Assembly (NCBI GenBank): GCA_032768795.1
Contig: CP136497.1
Span: 498,501-562,500 of the forward strand
Origin: Tremella fuciformis
Taxonomy: Eukaryota; Basidiomycota; Tremellomycetes; Tremellales; Tremellaceae
Length of the DNA: 64,000 bases
Reading direction: 5' to 3'
Shown here: positions 1-10,351 of the stretch, piece after piece
How positions within the stretch are numbered: the first letter of the stretch is position 1
Layout of the letters: each line of letters starts with the position of its first letter
Translations under genes and position numbers: made by a program
The notes under the pieces: generated by a model
Database searches by the model: none
Told to the model about the DNA's origin: nothing
What the model saw: the letters and a program-made list of their open reading frames with translations, nothing else

Positions 1-1083
1 AGACCACCAACGAAGACCTTGGCTGTCTTCTCGTGCTCCGCTCGAGGGATGGCGCGCTTCGGGTCGATCTGAGCTTCAGTAACAGACCCTATACAGGGAG
101 ATGAGAGACTCGCCTGTTTGCCGTCGAGGTGATGATTCTGTGCCAAAACTCGTGTGACTGAGGCTGGGTCTTTGTAGGTCAAGAATGCGAAACCTCTTGA
201 TCGGCCGGTCGGATCTCTCATCACGGTACAAGCGTCTACCTCTCCGAATTGCTCCATATACGCCTTCAAGTTGTCTTGGAATTCAGTCTCCAGCTTCTAG
301 CATCCGCATCGAACTCACCATCATTGGTCTCCCAGTTCAGGCCACCGATAAACATTTTTCTGTACGTGGAACGTAGTCAGACAGCAAATGTGAAGGGGAG
401 GCCATATGTGAGAGGATCGATTCGGCGGTTGAACAGCGCAAGGGTACATCGTATCAGTATCACTCATACCTAGACCTCTAGACAGATCGACAACGGTACT
501 ACTCGCTACCGCTACCGAAGGAAGTGAGGGACATTGGTCCCTCGCTACCTGCTGACAAGCGTCACGTCTAATGTGACTGCGGCTATGTCGACGACGATAT
601 GGGAGTAGACAAGGGTACGAGCTATGGATGAGGGGGAGAAAGACTACTGACCCCTCATCGGGCATATCACTTGGCTTTATCCGATCGAGCCCATCCTCTC
701 CAGTCTGATTTTGGTCTCCTTGCGGCCCTCCTTGACCCGGCAGTGATGAGACCTGCTGCTGCTGCTGTCCATACTGCGGCTGCGCAGGTGCTGGGGTCGC
801 GTCCTGCGCTTGGTATTGCCCCGAAGGTCCCGCTTGCGGTGCCGGGGCCTGGTATTGGCTGTGATCAGAATCGGGCACATCCACCAATTCTTCCAGCTGG
901 GAGGCATCGAGGTTGTCGTCAAGGTCTTCGAGATCGAGATCTGGCTTCGTGAGCTCCGGATGCGCCACGGAGACGAGGCAGATGGGATTCTATGGACATG
1001 CGATCGAGCCTGTTGCGTGGCGTGACCAAGGGTTACTCACCTCCGTAAAGGTCGTCTCGGACTGTGTTCTTGTCGTCGGACAT
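1..1083 (-). CDS. HRP1: Hrp1/Nab4-like two-RRM RNA-binding protein (3' part outside window)
   Basis: This is an hnRNP-type protein of the Hrp1 family, which binds pre-mRNA 3' ends for cleavage/polyadenylation and shuttles to the cytoplasm. Deduced exons on the minus strand are 1083-1041, 950-652, 359-319, 274-114 and 68 down to the window edge. The start is ATG at 1083 ([14 protein letters not shown]). A Gln/Pro/Ala-rich N-terminal region of about 110 residues is followed by RRM1: RNP2 KMFIGGLNW, then a [20 protein letters not shown]1 stretch. The linker [22 protein letters not shown], hallmark of the Hrp1/DAZAP1/Musashi group, leads into RRM2, which is cut by the window edge. The intron at 69-113 has a GC donor. 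The gene is divergent from the amidohydrolase gene, with a shared 241 bp promoter. The family call is firm; the exact orthologue name is inferred. Confidence 0.88.
69..113 (-). other. GC-AG intron in the Hrp1-like gene
   Basis: Removing these 45 nt joins the residues HLDGKQ directly to [12 protein letters not shown], as in family members. The donor reads CAG|GCGAGT and the acceptor GCTCAG, with a TTACTGA branch-like site just upstream. The length is a multiple of three and contains no stop, so retention would insert 15 residues between RRM1 and RRM2. Confidence 0.7.
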
Positions 1084-1324
1084 GGCGAATCTGCTTGTAG
1101 ACTTGGATGACGAGACGGTTCGAGTCAATGTAGGGAGAAAGACGAGAAGAAAGGAGACTGGGGCAGAAGCAGAGGGGCAGGAGGGAGACGGGGCCGGAAC
1201 GGGAATCCAATGTGGCACTTTGCAGACCGTGGGAAATCAAACCCGGTGGAGGCGGTCTGCTCTTTCAAGTGGTCGACGATAACGTTCTGAATGGATTTGT
1301 ATAGACACCAGAGTTCTTGGTGAG

Positions 1325-3748
1325 ATGACTCAGGACGCCTCGAGAGCCAAGAGGGGAACAGGTAATGCTGTATTCTCTCCGGCTAAGAGTCGACCTCGCC
1401 CGCCTCCTCGTCGCCCCACGCGAGGCCTCAATCTATCGATCTCGCTTCTGATTTTGGGCTTTGTGGTTCTCTGGTCGCAAAGGAAGAATGTCTCCTCCAC
1501 CCGCTCTTTCGCTTCTGGCAGAATCCGACCACCGAGTAGCTATGTGCTCTGTACTCACGGCAAGGCGATCCATACCGTGCCCGAGCAAGGTGGGGTGGGT
1601 TCGAAAGAGTGTGTCGTAGTTCGAGGCAAGGAGGTGGTCGACTCGGGCAGCTTAGGTGGGGTTACAGGAGTGAGACCTGCTGACGAAGGAAGCAGGCATG
1701 AGACGGACCTACCGCAGCGACGAGTCCGAGAAGCAGCAGTTCTTCTCATCTCGGAGCAACATGCCAATATATCGTTTACCCGTTGGGTTCTCCATAACAC
1801 CGGTATGCCTGTGCGACGCAGATGGATGGAAAGCGAAGCTGAATGGAGCAGGGCTTGATCGATGGTCATGCTCACCCGCTCATGTACGGATATTATGAGC
1901 AGCTACCACTGAGGGGCTCGTCCTCGATCGAAGAGGTGGTTGAACGAGTTGAAGATTTCGTCCGGAAGAACGGGGTGCCCACCGGAGCTTGGATAGAGGG
2001 CATGGGATGGAACCAGAACTTGTGGCCAGGAAAGCAGTTCCCAACAGCTGTGAGTGCCCTCCAAGCCTTAATGTCATCCTCTCATCGAGTAGGCAGACCT
2101 TGAGCGATCACCTTTATTGCGAGGACTGCCAATATCGCTGGCCAGGATCGACGTGCACGCCGAATGGGTTTCACAAGCTGTGCTAGACATGATGGGACCT
2201 CTGCCCGATCATATAGAAGGCGGGCAGATTGTGAGAGATAAGGAAGGCAGACCCACTGGCGTCTTCGTGAGCTTGAAAAAAATTCTGATTGGTACCAGAG
2301 TAGCATTCTAAGGGGCAGCTGGACAACGCGATAGATCTGATCAAAGCCGTGAAACCGAAATGGACAGACGCGCAGCGGGCCACATACCTCGAGCGCGCGA
2401 CCAAAGATGTCTTGAGCAAAGGCATGACCGGCATTCATGATGCTCAAGTCATCAAGGACGATTTCGAATTCTACCTGAAGTAAGAAAGCCGATCGATATG
2501 AATCAGCTGATCGTTCGCAGAACGGCCGACTCGGGCAAGCTTGGTCTACGTTTCTATCTCATGGTCTCCTGTGCAGACCCATCCCAATACTGCGGCGACG
2601 ACTTCAAGCAGGTGGATCAAGGGAAAGATGGACGATTGACCGTCAAGGCCGTCAAGCTGTTTGCAGACGGTGCACTCGGCTCTCGGGGCGCGGCCTTGAT
2701 CGACGACTACTCGGACCAGCCAGGCTGGAAGGGCTTCCTGTTGCAGCCTGAGGAGACATGGAGACCCCTCGTAAAGGAATGGTACGATAATGTGTGTAAC
2801 GACTCACAGTTCGCCCAAGTAGCAGTGAGCTGATGCGTAGGGGTGGCAAGTGGTCAGCTGCCCAGTTGTGTTTATCGGCAAACCTCTAATCAGCAGAATG
2901 TCCACGCCATTGGTGACCTTGCCAACAAAGTGGTTGTGGACGCTATCGAGGCCGCTGTCGGCTCCGATCTGCAGCAGGGCGTGGAGAGACGTCTGCGGAT
3001 CGAGCATGCCCAGATCATGCGGCGAGAAGATATACAGCGTTCAGTGGATCTGGGAGGTGGGATGTCTGCTACACTCGAAAGACGCTCCTAACAAGCCAGT
3101 CATCGGGAGCTATCAGCCCACTCATGCGACGAGCGATGTAAGCTTCACAACATTGAGCCAGATTGTCGCTGATAGCAGATGTGGTATGCCGAGGACCGTT
3201 TGGTACGTCAAGGAACCTTCCAAAATTACAATCGAAGCTGAAAGTGGCCAGGGGAAAGAGCGACTCGAGGGCGCCTACGCATGGCAGACATACACCAGGT
3301 AGGTCCCGTCCATGAGCTTCGCACACCGACTCATGTCGCAGCCTTGGCGGGCGCATTGCCCTCGGCTCAGACTTCCCAGTGGAATCGATCGACCCGCTCA
3401 AAGGGTTCTACGCAGCGGTGACCCGTCTCGCCGAAGACGGCACCTCGCCGCACGGGCCCGGCGGCTGGGTAGAAGGGGAGAAACTGAGTCGCGAACAGGC
3501 CTTGAGAGGATTCACAATCGACGGTGGGCTTAGCTTCTCACAAGTCCGGAAACAGCTGATGTACAGCTGCCTACGCTGGGTTCAGCAATACGACTGGGTC
3601 TCTGACGCCTGGCCGGCGGTTCGACGCGGTCATTTGGGACGACGACCTTATGACTGTTGAGCAGGACGAGATGCTGCAGACGCAGGTCAAGGCGACTATC
3701 ATCGATGGCGAAGTCGTCTTTGGCAAGTTCGACGTGGAGCGGCTGTGA
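1325..3748 (+). CDS. Membrane-anchored amidohydrolase (Amidohydro_3 / YtcJ-like)
   Basis: This is a metal-dependent hydrolase of the amidohydrolase superfamily; the substrate cannot be told from sequence. The metal-binding series is complete: HxH in LIDGHAHPLMYG, a lysine in VKLFADGALGSRGAAL, His in NVHAIGDLANK, His in RLRIEHAQIM and Asp in ALGSDFPVESIDP. The N-terminus (about residues 38-51, LSISLLILGFVVLW) is a single hydrophobic segment after an Arg/Pro-rich stretch, predicting a type II membrane anchor with the catalytic domain on the far side. About nine short introns interrupt the gene, and the coding sequence ends FGKFDVERL-stop at 3748. It is convergent with the Sok1-like gene. The presence of an anchor is inferred from hydrophobicity alone. 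Confidence 0.85.
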
Positions 3749-3965
3749 GCCGAAGTGGAACCTCAAGTACAGTGCAGCAGCAAAGCCCTGCCAATGCGAT
3801 CATCGTATGCATCGCTTGCTAGACGGACAAGACATACACGCGATGAGGTCCAAGTAGGGCTATACACATTGTTGTCTAAGAGCTAGAGATACAGACACAC
3901 GGTGTGACAAAGACGTGAATCAAGGTACCGCGGCGAGTCCATGCGATTGATGTTCGTGCCTCTTC

Positions 3966-6900
3966 CTACATTGATCGATCCTCGTGGTCATCATCATCGT
4001 ACCTCCGGGCTGGCTGTCCGACAACCATGCCCTGCTGGCCGTAGACCTTGCCGAAGACCTCGAGGTTGAAGCGGCCAATACGTTCCATCCGCGATATCCA
4101 TTCTCTGATATCGGCCCTGACACTGGCAAACTCGGCAACGCGGGTGACGCGATCTTCCACGGCCGCCCAGAGGGCTCGCTGGTGCGCCGCAAAGAGCCGC
4201 GCGTTCGCGGGGGACGAGCCGGTGAAGCCGTCGATCGACGAGTCGTCCGAGTCCATGTCGCTGTCCGACGACGACGAAGACGAAGAGTCGTACGATGAGA
4301 GACCGTACGAGCTAGAAGAGGCGAGAGCTTGTCGAGGACGTACGGCATGGGCCAGGGCGAAGAAAGGGCTGTTCGGGTCGAATCTGTAGCCGAGGAAAGT
4401 ATGCGTGAGCATGAGGGTGGCGATGTCTTGCAGCCTCTTCCAGGCTCTCTGGAAATGGGGAAAGTTTGGCCGCAGGAGGCTCAATAATTGACGCTCCATG
4501 CCCGAAGCTAGCTGATCGATTTCGTTTGCTTCGATGGCGGTCAGGTGCTGGTCCGCCGTGGAGCATGATGGGCGCTTGAGCTGGACCACTCGGTGTGCAA
4601 GGCTGACAGCGATGTTGGAGATAGTCGCACCAAAACTGGCTTCACCCGAAGAGAAACTCTCATCGAAGAGGTCGATGACCATGCCGCGGATGTTGTCCAC
4701 CTCGTCGAGTATATGGATCAACGGTAGAGTGGGGACCGCCAGCTGCAGGTACCCCCTGAATATCTCAAGGATGATTTGAAGGATGACAATGTCGACTGCT
4801 TCCGCATGGAAATTCTTGAGGCGTCGCGAGTCAAGCTTGAGACTCTCGGGGAGGGGAACGGGGGCGATCACACTAGTTGCTAGCGAGACGGCGCCTTGCA
4901 TGAGTGCGCGGCGCTGGACGACGGGCGGCCAAGCCGTGGCGGCAATAGGTGTGACAGGTGAGGATGGAGATCGGGTGGGAGTGTTGGAGAAGGTCCAGTC
5001 GGCAAAGACGAGCTGCACCCAGCCTTCGGCGAACGAGCGGAGGACGAGCTCGTTATTCGGACCACTGCCTGGCTGACCGATGAGGCGGATACGCTCGGCG
5101 GGGACGGAAGCCAAGAGGACGCGTTGCGAAGCAGCACGAATCCAGGTCTGCGTATACGAGTCGAGCACGCTGAGGCGGATACTTGAGAGATGATTGCTGA
5201 ATGCTGTCCATTCGGACTCAACAGCAGACTGAGCCATGTACGGGCGGATGGCGTGCACTTGGTGGTTGGCAATGTCCTGCATGTCAGCTCTAAATCGAGG
5301 GGAACTACGAGGTGACTGACCAGCTTCATGACCTCCACACAGTCGAAGCACTTCCTGAGCGCCAAAGCGACGTCGGCAGGCTGGGCATTGGCGCCCGTGG
5401 CAGTCGCGACCATGTCGTCCACCATGGCATCCCTGACCGGCGCGCAATGTACCTTCATGGCGTCCCCAAGCAGAGAGAACAGTCCGACTCCGAAACACCC
5501 GCGACGGACCTGTACAGTGAGGAAGTCGGGATCCAAAGCAGCTTGCAGCTCCGGAACAAGAGCGTGGGTGACGGTCGGGCAGCCTTGTTCGTGTGCCTCG
5601 AGGGCGGCTCGGGAGTACGAGTGGGCGAAATGATTGACGCACGGGGTCGTCGAACCCATGAGTGACTGGAGCACATCGCGGAGGACTGCACGTCAGCCGA
5701 AATTGGATGCGCGCCAATGTGACTTACCTCGAATGAGGGTCGGCAGCCTGGAGGCATACTTGTCCGACTTGGCCGACTGCCACCACTGCTCCTCCGTCTC
5801 GTGCCTCCTCCACCCACCGCATTCGCACGCAGTCACCCTTTGTCGACTCCGCAGAGCATCGGCGCTGCACGACTGGCCCTCGTATGCGCCGGGGATGACC
5901 CAACGAATACACCGACAACCGGTCGCGATCTCCGTTTCGACGCTTTCCCAGTACATGTCCGACATGATGTTGCCGTCCCTCGCATCGACCGTGGGCGCCT
6001 TGCCAGCGGTGAAGATCTCTGTGTATCCAGGCGGGCGGACGGCATCGTTGACGGGGCGGAAAGCAAGGTTGTCAAAGAGGAGATCGTGTCGAAGTTGGGG
6101 ATGTTTGAGGATCTCTCCCGCATCGAGCGCGTGCAGTGTATGAAGGTTAATGGGCGGGGTCATGCCGGCCGTGAGGACCTGCAGCCGTGACGAGAGCCGC
6201 AGCTGTCTGCGCCGACTCTCCTCGTGTACCTTCGCCGCAATCTGCTCGACCCGAGTGGGCTCCTTGCGCTTCGGCTCATACGAACGCGCAGGCGCTGCCA
6301 AGTCCGTTGGGGCATGCCTGTGCTTTGGGCGTTTCCCGGAGAGACTGAAGTTGGGGAGCGAGTGGGATCGAGGGCGTTTTCGGGTCGGGGGCAAGGCAGC
6401 AGGGGGCGGGGGCGGGACTTGGGCAGGTCGAGATGGGCCAGCGGCGACGACAGTGGTGGCGGACCGGATGAGGGGCTCGGAAGTGGTTAGAGGGGCAGTG
6501 GACGGTTCGGGACCGGGGCTGACTGGGGCAGGGTGGACGGGGAGCTGGGCAGGCGAGGGCATCTGTACCGTGTGCGAGACTGCTGGGGTGCCGGCGTGCG
6601 AGTGGCTGATGGGCTCGTCGTAAGAAGGGCCATGATCCGGCCAGGCAGGAGGGCACTGCTCCCAGTCACGCTCTACGACGATGGATGGGCCGGTCGCCGA
6701 TGCCTCGTGGAGCTGCACAGCGGAGGGGATGGCCGTCGCGTCTGGCGACCACGCCGAGCGCGCCGGGAGGGTGCTGGGTCCTGCCTGAGGCGATGCGCTG
6801 CACTGGCTGGCCGACGAGGCCGGTCCGGGGCGGGGAGCGGCGAGGTTGACCTTGACCTCCTTTGGCTGGGACGGCGAGCCGTTCTGCGGGTGGTGGTCGC

Positions 6901-6976
6901 CATGGGTCCGAGGGGGGCGCGAGTGGTGGTGGATGGGGGAGGAGGGGATGTGGTGGTGATGGTGGTTGTTCTCCAT
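3966..6976 (-). CDS. SOK1: Tcp11-domain protein, Sok1-like
   Basis: This is a Tcp11-domain protein related to yeast Sok1, which acts in cAMP/PKA-linked signalling. The start is ATG at 6976 (MENNHHHHH). The first 250 residues are low-complexity, rich in His, Pro, Ser and Ala, followed by a basic patch RKRPRSHS. The Tcp11 domain begins near VEQIAAKVHEESRRRQLRL and runs to the C-terminus. It includes helices around FRPVNDAVRPPGYTEIF, DVLQSLMGSTTPCVNHF and DIANHQVHAIRPYMAQSAVE, the last near-invariant in the family. A Ser/Asp-rich loop (SSYDSSSSSSSDSDMDSD) lies near the end. There are two coding introns, at about 5684-5728 and about 5275-5320. The family assignment is confident; the pathway role is by analogy with yeast. 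Confidence 0.88.
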
Positions 6977-7065
6977 GTCGGCTAGGTCGTTGAAAGCGAG
7001 GTGACAAGGGGGGTTTTCAAGTCGAGACGACAGGAGACGAGAGACAGTGAAGAAGGGGTCCGGGT

Positions 7066-7219
7066 TCTAAAGACATGTCAGTCATGGCTCAATCATTGCT
7101 TCATATGTCGGGTGTACGGCGCAGAGGCTGGGCTGGAGACAGTCTGACAAAGTACAGCGAGGATCGAGTTGGGTGCAAACGCCCTCCGGGTGTAGAAAAG
7201 AAGTGGGGCATTGACTCAC
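7066..7219 (-). other. Probable 5' leader intron of the Sok1-like gene
   Basis: On the minus strand a donor CTTTT|gtgagt and an acceptor catgactgacatgtctttag enclose about 154 nt upstream of the Sok1 ATG. The exons either side are pyrimidine-rich (CTCTCCCTCTTTT, then CCCCTTCTTCACTGTC), typical of a fungal leader. A TATA-like GTATAGTATAGTATAC lies at about 7273-7290. The sequence between the acceptor and the ATG happens to be open in frame, but no ATG starts it. Confidence 0.5.
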
Positions 7220-8292
7220 AAAAGAGGGAGAGCGGCGTGCAACGGGTGTCGACTGGTCTGAGACTGAGACTGCGTGTATACTATACTATACCGATTCTCA
7301 ACCGGTTCTGGACGAGGTCGGCGTGGGCGCTCTCGGATGCCGACTCGTCGACTCTACTCGTCCGCAGGTGGCGAGCAGAGACCGAGATGACGGAAGGGGC
7401 CCAGACTCGGGTTCGGGCTCGACTCGTGGTGTCGAGAGCAGTGTGTTGTGCGGGGAAGGGTGCTGCGCTGCTGTAAGGGATTGGGTGATCGAAGTCTGAG
7501 AGGGAGAGTGGGTCAGCGTCTACCCCCCATATGCTGTTGCGCGGTGACGGCGCCGTTTCGAGCAGTCAGAGATATAAGACAGGAGAGGAAAGAGGTCGAA
7601 GGCTTGGGTCTTGGGTCTGTAACAGGTGAAAGCGAGCGAGCGGCTTTGACGGAAAGGCAGGCAGGGGGGTGTGCGTGTCTCAAGCCGAGGTAGAGACCGG
7701 CGAAAGAAGCATTGACAGCAATGGGATGGACGGATGGATAGATGCTCTACTCGGCCGGGCTCTGCGTCTGCGTAGCAGCATCATGATACGACCCCGTACG
7801 AGCCGCGCGCCGCAAAGACGCGAGCCGAAGGAGAGAGCGCAAGGGAGTAAGGGAGGAAGGAAGGAAGTCCCAAGGCGGGTCCTCCAAAGGCAAGGGGGGT
7901 TGTCGGGTGTCTCACTAGGAGAACTGGCTGGAGCAGGCAGCACACGACCACCGACTGTCGAGGAAGCCTCCGGATGGCATCCCCCGACGATCGGAAGGAG
8001 CAAGGGCAAGGAAGGGAAACGGGGTGGGTGGCCCCATCCCCTCTCATCAACAACATCATCCCGTCTAGTCCACACCATAGTGGCGTGGTGGCGTGGTAGC
8101 GCCGGCCAGACCGAGCATGTCCCGACTTGTCTCCTCCGATGATGACGGGGGCAGGGAAAGGGGGGGGCGACACGACACGACGATATTGCACGTCGATCAC
8201 GCCCATCACTGACTGTCCTGTCTGGTCGAAGGAAGGTGAGGAGGGGGAAAGGGGGAGGACGTTGCTCGGCGACGAGGACGACGAGTACTCAC
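7220..8292. other. Intergenic region upstream of the Sok1-like gene
   Basis: No protein family is recognisable here. The stretch carries the presumed Sok1 promoter at its left end and many G-rich and AGCG/GCGAGCGAGCG runs. Open frames exist on both strands but look compositional. Any 3' end of the candidate gene at 8.3-10.35 kb would also lie here, and I could not define it. Confidence 0.4.
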
Positions 8293-10351
8293 AAGGAGGG
8301 GGTCCGCACCACCTTGCCAAAGGCTGGCTGGCTAGTCGGCGAGTCGGGCTCGTCCTTCCGCCGCACCTCGAGGTCGTCGTCCTCGACGCTGCGGCGGCGG
8401 CGGCGGTGGTCGGGGTGGATAGACGATGCAGAACAGAAGGGAAATCCGTTCGGAGGGCTGAGGGCTGTGGGCGGCGTGAACTGCGCATGAGCTTGATTCT
8501 GGAAGCGGGTCGGGATCATCGTCATGGAAAACGCTCTTAGCTTCGGATGGACGGAGAAGCAAGGCACAACTAAGTACAGTACAGCGAAAGGGGTGGGATC
8601 CAAGCGGTGCTGGGCTGGGCTGGATGCACTCACAATTGCCTGCGAAGTCTTGGGATATGTGCCTTGTGTCTGACAAGTCCGTCTCTCTGAGGATGTCAGT
8701 ACACAATAAGAGGTCTGTCGGTCTTGGCCTTGCTCGAGGAAACTCAAATACGCGCAGCGCAGCACACCGAGATCATTCGAGGAGGATGGCTTGGATTGGG
8801 TTGGGTTCGGCCCTGTCTCGAAAGGCTCGAGAGCAGAGCTCGGTCTCGCCTGTGCAACGACCCATCATCATCATCATCATCACGCTCCCTCCCGACGCCG
8901 TCTCCCTGATGGTCTGATGTGGTGAAGAGCATTGGATGAGATGACGGTATCGCGTGTTCTCGACATTGGGTCAAGAGAATCCTGTTCTTTTCTCGTCATG
9001 CCCAAAGTTTCCGGTCCCACCGGCGTGATCGTGCTGAGTGCGAGAACGCCCTGACCTAAAGACAAGGTCATGCACGATACGAGATGCAGGAAGAGCTGGA
9101 GCGATGGCGTGCATGGCGGAGTGGAGAGGAGAGCGATGGGAGGAAGAGGACATGAACGTGACAGGAGCGTGACTTGACATCGCAGTCGTCCGCCGGTTCC
9201 CCGGCGGGACCGTCCGCGGCCCGGTCGACATCTCCTCGACTCTTTTCCTCGCAGGCGGCACACAGCCAGCAGCAGCGGAGAGAGGTATACGAGCACTCAC
9301 AGAGGGCTTCGATGTGGCGGCAAATGTCCTGCACAAGTCCCGTGCTCCCTCTCAATGTCCTGCTCCGTGTCCTCCTCGTTGCGGTGTCGAGCAGATACGA
9401 GTGCTCGTCGCCGTTGTCGACCGGTCGGTGTCCGTGGTGTTGCTACCAAAGAAGAGATGCAACGTCAAGCAAGCCCATTGTCAAGCAACACACAATGCAT
9501 GGTTCCGAGAGTCGAGGGATCGTCATGGGCCTTCCCGACACCCCCGCCGCAGCGCACGACATGGCATGGTGAGGGCAAGCAGAGCCCGACCAAGCCAAAA
9601 CCTTGCCACCTCCCGCTGAATCAAAAAGCGCACCACGCAGCGCAGCAGGTGCATGTGTGTCTATGTGTCTCTGGCACAAGGCGCTCTCGTCTCTCCGAGA
9701 GACGCACGCCAGACTGGCTGAGTGAGCCCGGGGGCCGAACGATACGGACGGACAAAAGTCCGCGTCTCGTCTCGTCTCGTTCCCGTCTTTGCCTCCCGGC
9801 ACTTTGTTACGCCTGCGCTTGGCGTCAAGTCCGACACCGGGATGACGGACGGCGCACGCAGTGCGGGGCAGGGGGCAGGGAGCAGGACGTCACCCGTAAG
9901 ACGTCAACGTACAAGCGCATGTATGTGTGTCAGCGCCTCCGGCCGGTGTTGGAAGCGCTTGACGCTTTTGCTTTTCCGACACCTCCCGATGCATAATGAC
10001 AGTGAGTGCCCTGCAGGTCTCTTGGGCGTCGTAGGGGTCCGCAGATCTAGCATAGCTTTGGAGAGCGAATTAGACCAGTTACGTACGCTACGGAACCCGC
10101 TCAGTCACCAGACACGAAACCGAACGACCCACAACTCACCCGACTGACCTGACCTGCCCCCGAGCGAGAGTCTGCTCGGACCCCAAACCTATGTCAGAGA
10201 GTTTCCAGTTCCGGGGGACCGTGTCAGTGTCAGAGGGTGGGAGGGTCCGGGTGAGCGGCGGCGGTTGCGGTAGCGGTTGCGGATGACGTCGAGTCGTCTT
10301 TGTCTCCGAGCGAGCGAGCGGCAGACGGGTAGCCATGGCATTGTCTGACAT
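8293..10351 (-). CDS. Candidate unrecognised multi-exon gene (3' end undefined)
   Basis: I recognise no family. Exons bounded by good splice signals can be chained on the minus strand with matching phase. They are 10351-10140 (MSDNAMATRL..., donor gtgagttg), one starting at 10055 (YARSADPYDAQETCRAL), 9442-9301 (VDNGDEHSYLLDTATRR), 8981-8768, 8686-8634 (RDGLVRHKAHIPRLRRQ) and 8535-8293 (MTMIPTRFQNQAHAQF ... EDDDLEVRRKDEPDSP, donor gtgagt). The 8686 acceptor is preceded by ctgacatcctcag. The predicted product is basic, Ser/Pro-rich and has a run of six Asp. Against it: the region is stop-poor, alternative frames are also open across several exons, the junctions around 9.0-9.3 kb are ambiguous and no 3' exon is evident. 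It could equally be a spliced non-coding transcript or distal leader exons of the Sok1-like gene. Confidence 0.3.

Noticed and set aside
6977..7065. In-frame upstream extension of the Sok1-like protein (DPFFTVSRLLSSRLENPP)
   Set aside because: The frame is open back to a stop at about 7065 but has no ATG, and the flanking sequence looks like a pyrimidine-rich leader behind a 5' UTR intron.
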